Shown one piece after another: positions 30,540 to 42,443 of a stretch of DNA of 64,000 bases (positions within the stretch are counted from its first letter, which is position 1; each line of letters opens with the position of its first letter). The stretch comes from Asterella californica. Taxonomy: Eukaryota; Streptophyta; Marchantiopsida; Marchantiales; Aytoniaceae. The translations under genes and the position numbers were made by a program. Where the stretch lies: positions 29,734,001-29,798,000 of the forward strand of contig JAYKYS010000006.1 of the NCBI GenBank assembly GCA_036924285.1, in the 5' to 3' direction. The notes beneath the pieces are model-generated. The model searched no databases and had not been told where the DNA came from. It saw only the letters and a list, made by a program, of their open reading frames with translations.

Positions 30540-30840
30540 CATGAATATTCACCTCATGTACACTGAAGTGTACATGAGGTTCCTTAATATTCTAACCCTT
30601 CTGATGGGAAGAGTTAAAATATTAATTAACGTACTCTGGCAAACGGCGCGATATAACAAGGAGGGCTCCGGACTTATACCCCAGGGATCGCAGCAGGCCG
30701 TCCTTCACTTATGGATTCTGTCCAGACGAGTTGGCTACTCCAAGATTGAGTAACATAAAATATTTCAGAATTAATTTAATTTTTATAATAACTTAATAAA
30801 ATAAACTTTTATAACACTTACACGTATTTTGATAAGAGAA
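30540..30840. repeat. Hairpin repeat H1, copy B
   Basis: TATTCACC followed by a perfect 12-bp-arm palindrome CCTCATGTACAC with loop TGAA at about 30,551-30,578. A second hairpin follows around TAACCCTTCTGATGGGAAGAGTTA, then CACTTATGGATT, an AT-rich stretch and AACACTTACACGTATTTTGATAA. The layout matches copy A although the arm sequences of the first hairpin differ. Confidence 0.65.
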
Positions 30841-31029
30841 AATGAAATTCACTGTACAAGGCCGTGGGGAAAGATATGCGCTGCTTTGACACTAGTTAGA
30901 AATACCAAACCTAGATGTGTTCTTTATATGCAACAACATAACGTAACTAGAAGGTCTCTGTTCTTTCCATTCCATGGTAGAGCTTGCATATTCACCCTCT
31001 TCTGTATATTTATTCACTAATCCTTTCTT

Positions 31030-31802
31030 AGACAGGTTAGATTGTACATTAAAACGTGAATTGACGAATATTTTAATTCACCCTTGGTAATCTTACTATT
31101 TCACCTGCGGCTCGTTCAAGTTGAAAGATGAGTGTCTGAAATAGAATCAATATGCCCAAAAGTGTATCACGAACATAGTATACGTAAAAGCAGCGTTCTC
31201 TGTCATGGTGGTAGCTGTCCTGCCAATCCCTCTTATCGTTCTTGGAAAACATTATTGGAGCTATATTATCATTGAGATCATTTGCATTATTTTTCATTTC
31301 ATTCTGATGAGAAAATTGTCGGGGCTATATTATCATTCCAATGAGAATGGAAGTCTGTATCCAGTGGCTGTCGAAGCAAAAGAAGTTAGTAGCAAAGCAG
31401 GCATAATGGTGGAACATAAAAAGCTGCAAATGCAGTTCATGTGAAGGAGAAGGATTGTTCACGTTTATCTTCCACAAGCCTTGTGCTTTATTTCGAATAT
31501 GAAATGAGATGTACTTATGTAGTTATGAACATACTCTCTCTGTACTGTAAAATGTTCTCCTCTATTTCGAATGTACATACATCCTTCGAAACAGAAGGAA
31601 AATTTTTGTATATCTGTACATGAAGTTAAGGGCAGTATCAAAAGCGATGTTTTGCTGCAGAGGTGCAGAACAATGGCCTACAGTATAGAGAAGAACAGAA
31701 GTGGTAGAAAATATCGAAATCTGAATATAAAACCTGAAATTGATATCAAAGGTACAGTAGAAAAGGTGAGAAGTAATCTACAGTAAAGACAAGCAGAGGG
31801 TC
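31030..31802. other. Intergenic DNA
   Basis: A further TATTCACCC motif lies just upstream at 30,988. Several short plus-strand frames (for example 31,205-31,444) have no recognisable features; nothing supported. Confidence 0.3.
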
Positions 31803-32333
31803 TCATATGTGGAGTCTGCAGTCCACAGTCTTCTTCGTGTCGTTTAAGTGTGTTATGTGACAATCATTGGTAAAGAAGCAAAGAGTTGAGTATGTGGAGT
31901 CCACAGCGATATCTTTTTGTTCTGCGATATCTTCATGTATGTGTCTTGCAAGAAACGTTGAAGTCTGTGAGTAGAAACTGTGAAAGCAATACGTGGAAGA
32001 GCAAAGAAGAAGCAAAAGTGAAAATGTATAATATAACTCTCTGTGCTCTGAGGGGTTGTTGTAGAGCGCTGCACAAGGGTAGAAATCCCTGAAGCCTCTG
32101 AACGGTGTGGAACTTTGTGCAGGCGTGTTGTTGAACTTCTTCAACAGCGGTACTTCTTGCAGTCCTTCATTGTCCTCTTCGTCTTCATTCCAAGTGAAGT
32201 AGCGGCCTCGTCTGTATGTGCGTTGTGAAAACAAAATGTCATCAATGTTAGCCAAGGTGATTGTTTCAGAATGAATAAAAAATTTTCATAAAGACTCAGA
32301 CCTGGCTCGTTGATACCTGCTTGCATCAGCCAT
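31803..32333 (-). CDS. Hypothetical small two-exon gene (starts MADASRRGRYFTW)
   Basis: A short first exon at 32,333-32,317 (ATG GCT GAT GCA AGC AG) is followed by a donor GTATC and an acceptor CATACAG, giving a 105-bp intron. Exon 2 from 32,211 continues in frame as RRGRYFTWNEDEEDNEGLQE and further charged, then Pro/Phe-rich sequence to about PSEHRE; after that the frame runs on to a stop at 31,803, but composition suggests UTR or another intron. The product would be up to 141 aa. I recognise no family. The join is my reading of splice sites and is unproven. Confidence 0.4.
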
Positions 32334-34849
32334 CTACAGCGCGGTGCGTATTTTCCAGAAACAATCATTGATTGCATGGTCAATTTCGAGCAATTGGTTT
32401 GAGATCTGACCTTGAAATTTCAAAGAGTAGTAATGAGGGGTTAGAGTGAATTTCCTTTGAAGTTTGAGTCCAATTGGATGTTTGAGTTGGGAGCAATAGG
32501 TTGCAGAAGTTAGTATTACAATGTGACGTGTTTGAAGGAGAAGAGAGATTTCACCCACATCTCTTGAACAAATGACTTGGGGTTTGGAGGTGGAACTTCT
32601 TGGAGGTGTTGCAAGTGAGTCAAGGCAGGTATCTTGTGAATTTGGTGCAGAGATCGCAATCAGAGAAGACGTTACACTATGTTGAAGTTGTTGATCAAGA
32701 ATCTCTAATTGCAAGGTTAGGACGGTAGAAACTGAGACATTAGATACTAGACTCGAGATAAAGGTTGATCGATTGTGTAGTGAGAACACAAGGATTTTTA
32801 TCTAATTCATCCAAGGTCTTGCCGTATCTCTCTACAGCCAAATATCTCAGGTATTTTCAGATCAAACTTCATGCTCTATCGACAACATTGTCCAACAATT
32901 TCATAGACATTTGAAGTTAGAATTGCCTCAAGATCTTTTGTCACGGTTTCAACCGGATTTGAGAGGGCATGTCCTTGTGTATCTCTTCGGATCAGCAAAA
33001 TTCAACCTAGACTCTATTCAGAAAAGCTTTTACCTATCTTCGCACATGACACAACTGGAAGCACGATCAATTTCTATTCTTGGTCATTACACTAGAACTC
33101 GTGTAAGTAGTGTGGACACATTTTACAACTATCCCACGTCTTTATCATCTCCGACGTTGTCTACTCGACTCTCAGTTCGATTGACATAGATAAGTTTCCA
33201 ACTTTCATGTTTCATTCTTGTCATGGTCAATCACCGAATTTTTTATTTTATTTCTTGTTTCGGAATGTCATAGCTTGAGGAGCACTATGCACAGTCATCT
33301 TTACCAGCCATTTCTGCAGAGTCTAACACTGTTCTAAGTCTCTTACAGAAGACATTCTGTCAGATGAGGATCTCGTGGATCATTCCTGCAACCCTTGAAG
33401 CTTTTTCTTAGAGCTAGTTGATCGAAGCAAATCCAGTATATTGCAACCTTTAGTCTCAAGATCGAGCACAAACGCGAACAACAGAACCCTAAAAGACTTA
33501 CGTTAAGTTGTGAATACTACGAGTAGGACTTAACGGCTTGATCGGAAAGTCGGGAACATGTGAACCCTAAAGGGGTTTTTGAACCAAGATTAGAACAATG
33601 GGTTAAGGCGTTGTCGAGGTGAGAGTTTTCCTGAGAAAGACGGAATCTTATGGCTGTGATATGATCGTGAAGACTATGATACGACTACTCAAGGAAGCGC
33701 TAGGCTTCTGGCTGTGGTTGTTTACTCAAGGGATAGACTTCAGGTTGTAACGTGAGACTATAAACACTCACACAGGTCTGTTAGGTCCTGTAGTATGTTC
33801 AAGAAATAAAAATCAGATGGAACTAGTAGTTATAAGATCAGATGATGAACTTTAACACTCAAGAATAGGAAAACATGTGATGGTTTAGACTTCAAAACTT
33901 CTCTGAGCACAAATACGAACTTTCAGCATGAGATCAAATCTGAGCATTGAGATATGAGCAGAAACATTCTGAGTAAAGAAATTACGACAATTTCTGGTAT
34001 CCAGTCAGCTATTTTGACCTAGAACAGAGAATTGGCTCGATAGCTTTCGATGATTCTTACAGGATTTGGAGTCTACATCATGCTGAACATCCCTATGAAA
34101 TTTGACCTCTTGATTGTACACAGTTCTCCATATCTCGAGCTCTGAAGTTGCTGCTCTAGATTGAGAGCTTTTCAGACCCTATCTGCTTCAGCGGTTGCCT
34201 TGAATTATTCACTCACTCAAATGACATGAAAATTTCTAGACAGTTGTAGCCCTGCTGACAATGAACGCGACCACGAAGGTTTGAAGCGATATTCTCAAAT
34301 CTGCTACAATTGACACCGAAAATCCCAAAATCACCAATTGTGACGCAATTCTGGCCCAATCCAAACTTCAATTTGGCATAACTCTCTCTTTATTGCTCCA
34401 AATTGATTAAAAATTTCACTGACAGCGACTTGCACAATGAGCCCTATCTTCCTGTCTTCTCAGATTTCAAAATGTCCTTTAAAAAACTCAAACTCCTCTT
34501 AAGACCTCTACTTCTAAGTTTAGAGTAACACAAAGGACAAAATGGACCATGGGAGTTCATAGCTTCACTTCCATGTCCTTTTGTGCCCCAAACCACGTGG
34601 TGAATTAATTTCACATATAGGCTATCACGTCAAGCCCCTAAAGTGCCAGCGTAAATTTTAAACTACATGCGAAGACATGTAAAACAACACGTGACCCTGA
34701 AAGATAACTTAAACAAGCTAGAAAGCATGCATGGGCGACATGTAAGTACAACCCATGAGCTTAAACTCTATCAATATGGTAAACAATCTACTAGGACTCA
34801 AAATATATAACATCCTCCAGAATCGACTTATCTGAGGTCTTAACTTCAC
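32334..34849. other. Intergenic, probable retroelement-derived non-coding DNA
   Basis: Frames on both strands lack ATG starts or family resemblance. The text at about 34,000-34,500 (for example TTTGGCATAACTCTCTC and ATGAAAATTTCTAGACAG) has the style of non-coding LTR-retrotransposon leader sequence, similar to 59-60 kb. No domain seen. Confidence 0.35.
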
Positions 34850-35840
34850 TCAGAGAGGCTAACTCCTAACAGAGAGGTGAATTATTTACTATGTGAAATG
34901 ACTCACATCACGACATCATAGTGACTTATTCCAAGAGGACTCTAGACGAACGCTGACCTAAGAGGACAAGTCTAGAAACAGACCGAAACGTAAGTCTGAG
35001 ATGTGGATCCGAGCGCATCGAGACAAGGGTCCAATATAGACAGGTGCTAGTCAGACACTGATCCGCACCACAAGGTCCCAATTTGGTATTGGACCACGGC
35101 TCTTTGATAAAACGCTAAGTGTTGGAGCTCCAGTGACGTTTTGAGATGTGGACGGAGCTCCACATAAGATCTCGAGGTGAGTAAGATATCATTGGAGGCC
35201 TCAGCGAGGATTTTCCAATGAGATCAAGATGTCTTTGAATTGACATCGAAGTTGAGAATTATGACCGATCTCATAATCAAGTTGTGATATAATTCTCAAG
35301 GACCAAAGAGGAGGACGGTCGATCCCCAGAAGTATATATGCGACGTACTCGATGCCTGAATGGACCAAGACGAGTTACTCGATCTCAGAGTTCAACGAGT
35401 AGACTTTGTGGACATGAGATGATGGCTGGACTAGTACCAAGACGATATAGTCCAGACCTGACGACCCAATGGCTGGAGCAAGACCATGAGATGAGATGAC
35501 GGGTTAGATCACCGTATAGGATCTTATACCCAGATAGATATCATGTGCGGTTGGACGGTTAGGAGTGCTGGAGACATCATTTAGGACCCTGGACTTTATA
35601 GGAAGTCCGTCCCAAGTCATGTTATGACTTGCTCATGTGTTAGAACCGACCTAGCCGGGTCTAGGTTGAGACTTAGGGAATGCTGAGCTTGAGAGTTAGA
35701 GAGACGGTACAACTCCGGTCCGGACAAAATGAGATAAAAGTAAGTGGTGCATGGACGCTAACGTGTGATTGTGGTTTGTGAGTTTCGTGGCTTACTGAAT
35801 AAGAGCTTCCGTTGACGCAACAAGACAGTAGATGCACAAA
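34850..35840 (+). repeat. Dispersed repeat R1, copy 2 (longer)
   Basis: The right half (35,340-35,840) is a direct copy of 10,500-11,060; the left half is related in inverted orientation to 19,060-19,720. Together they define an old non-coding element of about 1 kb, probably an LTR or a solo-LTR-like remnant. Confidence 0.7.
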
Positions 35841-38609
35841 AAATAGATGCATTACGCTTCGATTTCGTCGAAGTTGTTTGTTCTCATCGTACTAGTTACA
35901 CTATAGAGTGTTTTCAAATCACTTACGTTGCCGTCTTATCCTCTGTACCATCGAATAGTCTTCTTTTTTGCTGATATACAGTTATATCGATCAAGGTCCT
36001 ACATCCACATCCACATTGATTTTGATTTTTGTTCTATTCCACCAGAGTTCCTCCTTCCAGGTCTTGACTTTGTTTCTTGTGAGCAAATCTTTCTCCACAA
36101 CCGTTTCTTGTCTACATGTAATCATCGGTCCTTGTCACTATATGCACTCAAAAGGATCTTGGTTAATCCTGCGAGACTGCAAGTCTCACATCTTCTCCTA
36201 TCTGAAATTTTAACAGTCCCCACTCGACCCTCGTCTTCTCATTCGTCTTCTCAAACCATCCGTACACGTTGTGTACCGTTTGAAATGTGTGCAATGTGTC
36301 TGTACGGACGTCAAATTCACTTTGTTCCATTTGGTTGTAAACATCACCTGTATCCTTCCAATGTTATCAAGACGAACGGCTAGAGCTAAACATCTCTACG
36401 CCACCGTTGATCCAAGATACACGTAGAGTCCTTGTACCAAAGTTGCTTGAGTTGTCTTTGACGATCAATTGTACAGGTGGGAACTTGGATTTGTCATGCT
36501 GGTCTCCGTTCTGTCAATTTCTTCAAGATAAATGCAACAATAAGTTACTATCAATTGAAAGAGAGGGATCGTTGATGCATCTAAATGTACAAGGTATCAT
36601 ATCTCTGCAGACTACTAGCATTGTGCAAGTGAAACAGCAGGTCATCACAATTCTAGGATGGAACGGAGAGAGTCATCGGAGGGCAAGTATGTGTAAAGCA
36701 GTTGAGTAACAGAGGCCTCTATACCTTTGCCGATATGGTATGTTGCTGCATGAAAGACAAAGCCGAGCCGCATCACCAATCTGCAATGAAGAACATCTCC
36801 GAAAGCATGCTCGAAGATGACGAAGAATTGTTCATCTTGTTTGATGTCGCTGACATGAAGAACCGTGTCGAATTCAACTCCAGCAATATCTTTGAACGTG
36901 CTTTACAATTCAATAAATCTTGTAGTAGACATCCTTTGCGTAGTACTCTTTAAACTTGTTTAAGATCTATGATATGTTCTGGTAAATACTCGTCACGTGC
37001 AGACGACTTATGGCTTATGGAATACAAAAGATACGCAACGACTCTCTTTGAAAAACCATCCTCCGTCCTGAAAGAGTGACTATAACGGATATAGATAACG
37101 TATTTTTTGTACAGACACGAGCACGCTACTTCACAATGGAGCAACCGGATGGTGATCTTCTTCAAAAAGAGGAGTGCATACTTGTAGCGTCTCTAACAAT
37201 AGAGCAGAATAGAACAGTCTCGAATTTTCAGGATGCTCGAACACTTCTGTAGTACATGCCGATTTGTAACGTTCTGGAACGCAACCTTGCGGAGGACCGA
37301 GCATACGAAAGTACATATTATACGAACATCGGGAAGCCTTTGCATTTTTCTGTTTTTCTGCTACTACCATCCTGCGTTCAAATACAGTGTCATACTGTGC
37401 AGGCGGCGGTAACAGGAACTCCACATGAAGTTTCGGATGCGCAGCGCTGTCTTCTCCAACGCTGGGCATTTTTACCTTCGCTTGCTTTCAAACTTGTACA
37501 TACTCGCACACTGTACAGTTTTCAGTTTGTTCAACACAGAACATGGAATTTCGCCTTTCTTTCTTTTCGAACCTGTACATACTGGATCTACAATTTTCAC
37601 TTCGTTCCAAACTCAACCTGTACTCAGTGTAGACTGCAAGATATTACTTTAGCAACGAACAATGCTTGTACACTGGCCCGCTTGCAGTATACACTAAGAC
37701 TGCAAACGTGTTATAGAAGACACACAACTTGTAGATACTCGATTTTCACTTCGTTCCAGACACAACCTGTACGTAGTGTAGGCTGCAAGGTATTAGTTTA
37801 TACACTAGGACGCTGTAAAGAGATTTTCATCAACTCTGTCCACATCCAGTATGGCCTCGGTTTCCAGTTTTCTCCCGGACTACAAGAAGCGAGGTGAAAT
37901 CAGTCCATGCTGAGTATGGCCTCGCTTTTCTATCGGACTGGAAAAAGCGAAGAGATGTTATTCTCCGGTCTTACGAAAGTGGCCAGTACACATGGCTCCA
38001 TGAATTTCCGAAACATCTTTAGGGAACGTGAAAATGCATTATTAAATACCCCTGAGGAAAACTAGTATAAGCCGACTAAAACTGAAGTGTACAAGCAGTG
38101 TGAGATGTGTACATCCACAATGTCATGTACATTTCTGTAATTACTTATTATTTCATGTAATGCGAGGACATCTAGATTGTAGAGAGATTTTAACGGTTTA
38201 CTGCACTTTATGTTCTTGTGAATTATGGATACCATGTTACCTTTTTGAGCAGTACGCTTTGAAACGTGTGAAAATTCTGTCCATTTTTATGATAATGTCT
38301 GTCTGATTTCTGGGATTTTCTTTTTGTGGGGATATACGCATAGTGTAAGTTCATTACTCACTAACAGTCACTGAATGAAGTAGTGAACACTGCAACTATG
38401 AGTAGTGAAGCGTAATCATAGTTGTCTATAGTTAATAAGTATAATAAGGTACATTTAAAGCAGACCAGTTAAATAACATATGCAAAGTAATAGTGATTTA
38501 CAAGAGGTCATAATTCAGAAGATTCTGAATTTCCGATCGATTAATAGTTTGACTAAAAGATACCGTGGACTAACTCACCAGAAAGAATATTTTATTTGAT
38601 TCCATTCCA
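35841..38609. other. Intergenic DNA with short direct repeats
   Basis: Several 70-210-codon frames (36,407-36,709, 36,702-36,953, 37,131-37,469 minus, 37,256-37,897 plus) show no family features. A roughly 65-bp direct repeat (ATTTTCACTTCGTTCCA(A/G)AC, then CAACCTGTAC and TGCAAG) is present at about 37,594 and 37,740. A second short one (AGTATGGCCTCG) lies at about 37,849 and 37,914. Most of this looks like degraded repeat sequence. Confidence 0.4.
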
Positions 38610-38619
38610 TTATATTAGA

Positions 38620-38957
38620 AGAATGGAAATGCTATCAGTTCTTAGGAACGAGTAAAGGTATCATATTAAAGGAATCCAAAAATATATTTATATTAGAATA
38701 ATTAGATAACTTTTATCAATATTAAAAGGTAATATCAAACTTGATATTTTTTTCCAAAATTATCTAGTTTGATATCTATCTCAATTAATATTATCGAGCT
38801 TGGAATCTATCATCTCTTAAGAATTATCAAGTCAAAATACCTATCATTTTTAAAGTTATCGAATCTAGTATCTATATCTTTTTAAATCATATCAATTTCT
38901 TGATTTGAAAGAATCTTCTAATATATTTTTTTGATAATTGATAGACTACTCGTTCCT
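38620..38957. mobile_element. Mutator-like MITE 1
   Basis: A 338-bp AT-rich element with imperfect terminal inverted repeats (left AGAATGGAAATGCTATCAG; right end, complemented, AGGAACGAGTAGTCTATCA). It is flanked by a 10-bp direct repeat TTATATTAGA at 38,610-38,619 and 38,958-38,967. A 9-10-bp target duplication is typical of Mutator-like elements. It has no coding capacity; the interior is full of ATTATC/GATAAT motifs, as in MITE 2 at 61.5 kb. Confidence 0.75.
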
Positions 38958-38967
38958 TTATATTAGA

Positions 38968-40717
38968 TTCACCTAAAACAATACAGTTAAGTAGTTTCTA
39001 GCACCTAGTAAGAAGGTTGATGTGATATCTATATTTAGTTAAATTTACTGAAGTTTGAACATTAATTATAAGCATTCGATCCCAAAGAACCAGATCAGTA
39101 CATTTCGAAGATATATGGTTCTTGTGTGTTCATATCATTCATGATTATAACGCTCTAGAACCACTCTGAATGTTTGTTATGTACAAGTCACTTCATTTTA
39201 CTTGATTTCTTCTCTCTTCTTTTTGTCTTAGGCATTATTTGTTTCACACGGAGGGATCTAACCTAATACATAGATGGTAAAAATTGAAGTACTTTTATGA
39301 CATGTGGTACTCGAAAAGAGAGAATGTGGTCAACAAAGTAATAATTTCACCTATTATCTTACTATATGGTGAATAATAGGTCGATTAATCAAGGTGTGTT
39401 TTTTGAACATTTTCCAATGAAGAGAAAATCCAATATGGCTAACACATCAGTAATGGTGGAAATGTATAAGAATTAATTGCTACGTGTTGACAATAGTATA
39501 TATAACGTTTTCCTGTGCATTCTAATTGTACCATAGTGGTATACACATGACACCAACTTTCATGATGTGAGATAAATTGGTCAAACACGTTGTGGTATTA
39601 TTTTACACGAGAAATGTATCTAGAAATACACTGAATATCTAACCCTGGAAAACGTGTAAAGTCAAGAAAGACGAGGGACAACATACAAGCACAAGTTTCT
39701 AATCCAGAATACTGAATATATCTTCTTTTATCTTCTTTTAATTATCCACAAAATTCAAAAGACACAATCATGGATGCCTAAAATCATGAACTAACATTTC
39801 CGTTGCATAGTCTCAAAAAGGCTTCTCCAATGATACCCAATCGGTGTTTAAAATCATGAAATAACATTTTCGCTGCTTAGTCTTAAAATGTATTCTCCAA
39901 CGGTACCCAATACGAGGCATATTTCATCTCTTTTGACATGCCGAAGTTAACAAAGTCTGTTGGGTAGACATCCTATGACATCTAGCACAATTTCTAGAAT
40001 ATGTAAGTGAAAGAAGCTAACAATAAACTAATTTTAAATTATATCCACGAAGTCTAAGTGGTCTCTTTTATTACCATCTCCTTTTAAATTAGGTTTTAAT
40101 CCTCAAATGAAACCTATAAAATCATCTCGAATTACCTACTCAATTGCAACATATGATATTTCACTGAACATCTGGTCATAACTGTTATCATTCTAGTAAA
40201 GTTTAGAATCAAATTATATACTCTACTTGAACTGGAGTCAATTCAACCTTATAACCATCACCTTTGATCTTTGAATAAAAATGGTGTATAACCATTTCTT
40301 GTTATCACATCAGATCTATATATAACCGTGTTCTCGCATCCCCAAATCAAGCATATGATATCTCACGGAATAGTCAAACAGAAGATGCTACAGTTTCAAT
40401 CAATGTTAACCTGGGAGCGTAGTACACGAATTCGTTTAGTTCTCTCCTTTTATCCAAACTTATAACTGTCTTCATAAATATTCAAATCTATAAAGTAACA
40501 AGAAATCTCATATCATATAGTTCTCTAGAGCTAATCACATCAGATTCCATGAACTTTTGCATCAAACCTCTGTCATCACGTCATCTACTTCCATATACTT
40601 GCTAAAACTGAATGTTTTCTGAATGTTCGAGTAAAACTTGCATCAGTTTCTCTGTGTACTAAAGTCACTCAAATAACTGTTTCTATAACTATAAGCATTC
40701 GATTCCCAAATAACCTT
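38968..40717. other. AT-rich intergenic DNA
   Basis: A 68-bp tandem duplication (AAAATCATGAA(A/C)TAACATTT... to ...GGTACCCAAT) lies at about 39,780-39,912. The phrase ATAAGCATTCGAT(T)CCCAAA followed by AACC occurs at both 39,069 and 40,690, bracketing this stretch. No gene seen. Confidence 0.5.
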
Positions 40718-41000
40718 CATTCTATGCAGAGTGAAAAGCATTTTCGTTTGTTTAAGGAGAAGCGGAATCTGAAATGGAGATTGCATCACGCGACTGAACA
40801 GAATGAAACTTTGAAGTCGGAGGTTGAACGTCTGAGAACGAGAATACAAGAGTGGTATACGTACGAGACTCAAGCTTACCAAGCACCCCCTTGCATGTCG
40901 ACCTGCGAAAGAGCTGTCTGAAGATTTTATCCTGTAACCTTCCTGCTGGAGTTTATGTTGACTGATATATGGTAGCAAGCTCATGTATATCCTGTTTACC
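40718..41000 (+). pseudogene. Truncated copy of the RING-gene 3' region
   Basis: Frame 40,724-40,921 reads MQSEKHFRLFKEKRNLKWRL and continues HHATEQNETLKSEVERLRTR. It parallels the third 28-residue repeat of the RING protein (EEKNRLLKEKQNLDRRLRHA) and the sequence after it. Downstream, TCCTGTAACC...GAGTTTATGTTGACTGAT matches the end and 3' UTR of the RING gene (TCCTGTAACC...GAGTTTACGTTGACGAAT). The acidic linker and the RING finger are missing. It is a partial duplicate 14 kb from its parent, most likely a pseudogene. Confidence 0.7.
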
Positions 41001-42443
41001 TTGCGTTAACGCTAGTTCCAAGCGATTGTCAGCTTCTGTAAATCTTTTGTGTTAGTCCACTGAAGAACAGTAAAATTCTGACCTGGAGTTCATATGCATT
41101 AAACAGTTCTTTGTCTAGATGTCATGAAGTTACCAGAAGGTATGAGGAAAGAACCTGTGAAATGTTACCGCTTCACTGAGAACAATACTAGTGGACACAA
41201 CTGGGGCTTCGTTTATGTGACATAACAATGGAATCCGATTGTACTCGCTTAAGAATTTGTCCATCTTCGATCACTCTCTAAGACCATTGTCAGAAGTTCA
41301 GTCCTGTTCTTACCTTTTTTGTTTTCTTTTATCCTAGTTTTTCTATTTCTGACAACTCGCATTCTTTTACGATTTTTATTACGATAAGAGAATAAATGCA
41401 TCGCAAGCTAACCATATGCTATATATTTTATATACCCTTCATAATACTTCTATTACTTACATATTCCTATACTAACTTTACTGCCAAATTCCAAATACTT
41501 CCAAGAAACTGTCTATTAATCTTTCTTGTACAATTCTATGAAGAAAATACTCAGAGTAGAACAAAGATGTTACCCTACAGCAAGACTGGTCGTAGCAGAG
41601 GATCCTATTTGATACGTAAGAAGTATACAAGACTCCAGATGCATGAGAAAGAAAAGCTGCTTCCAAAACTTATAGCAGATTCGATCAGTGCACAGTGCAA
41701 ATTCCCAGCATTCTATAGACCTACTCATCAGCACCTATTTAGAATCTGAAATGCAAGTGGGGGAGTGTCTAGTTCAATTTTAGGTAAAGCGACATTAAGA
41801 TAGAAATTATCCGCATGTTCTAGATCTGGGTTATGTAAAACAAATTTTAAACACCAGAATGATGAAAGCACGTTGTGTCGTTAACTGCTCTTCCACTGTA
41901 GGGGCAAAGTGTCAGATGAGATCTTCTCACATTCGGCTTTTTATAAGGCCAAGAAGACTCGAGTGTTTGTAGCGTGTACCTTGTCAATTTCGACTGAGTG
42001 CAAGTTATCCTCAGGACTAAACTTGGAAGCTTACGTCTGTATAACGTTGACATGCCTCGTGTGCACTTGAGAACTTGCGACAAACAGGTTCTCTCCAAGT
42101 CTCCAGAACCATTCCGCCTGTAACAAAAGCCAAAATGTGTCCTGCCTCTCGACAAGATTTGATCTCCACGCTGAACAGAGTGAATGCAGAGTCGGTATGG
42201 ATGATTCTCTTCATCAAATTCTCTTAGCTGCAACGAGGTCTGAATGAAACAGGACGGTCATGTATGTCTGAGAGCAATGATTTTGTTTTACATTTTTGAG
42301 GTCGAGTCCTCTTCAACACCAGACCCGAACCTATCCTTCTTATGGTTTTCAAGACAACCCTTGGTATAAAGGGTGGAAACTGTTGTCAAGATGCACTTGT
42401 TCGCACCCACTTGAGAATAGCCTTACATAAAGAGGCTTTCCCT
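41001..42443. other. Intergenic DNA with a candidate copia 3' end
   Basis: At about 41,752-41,775 the plus strand reads AAGTGGGGGAG followed by TGTCTAGTT, the usual look of a copia polypurine tract plus LTR start. No matching reverse transcriptase lies upstream. Otherwise nothing supported. Confidence 0.35.

Noticed and set aside
35928..36383. 151-aa plus-strand ORF
   Set aside because: No ordinary protein composition, no motif and no splice context.
37256..37897. 213-aa plus-strand ORF with an ATG
   Set aside because: Made largely of short direct repeats, Cys/Thr-rich and family-less; likely chance opening in repeat DNA.
41752..41775. Second complete copia element on the plus strand
   Set aside because: Only a polypurine-like tract and possible LTR start; no coding domain upstream and no paired LTR found.
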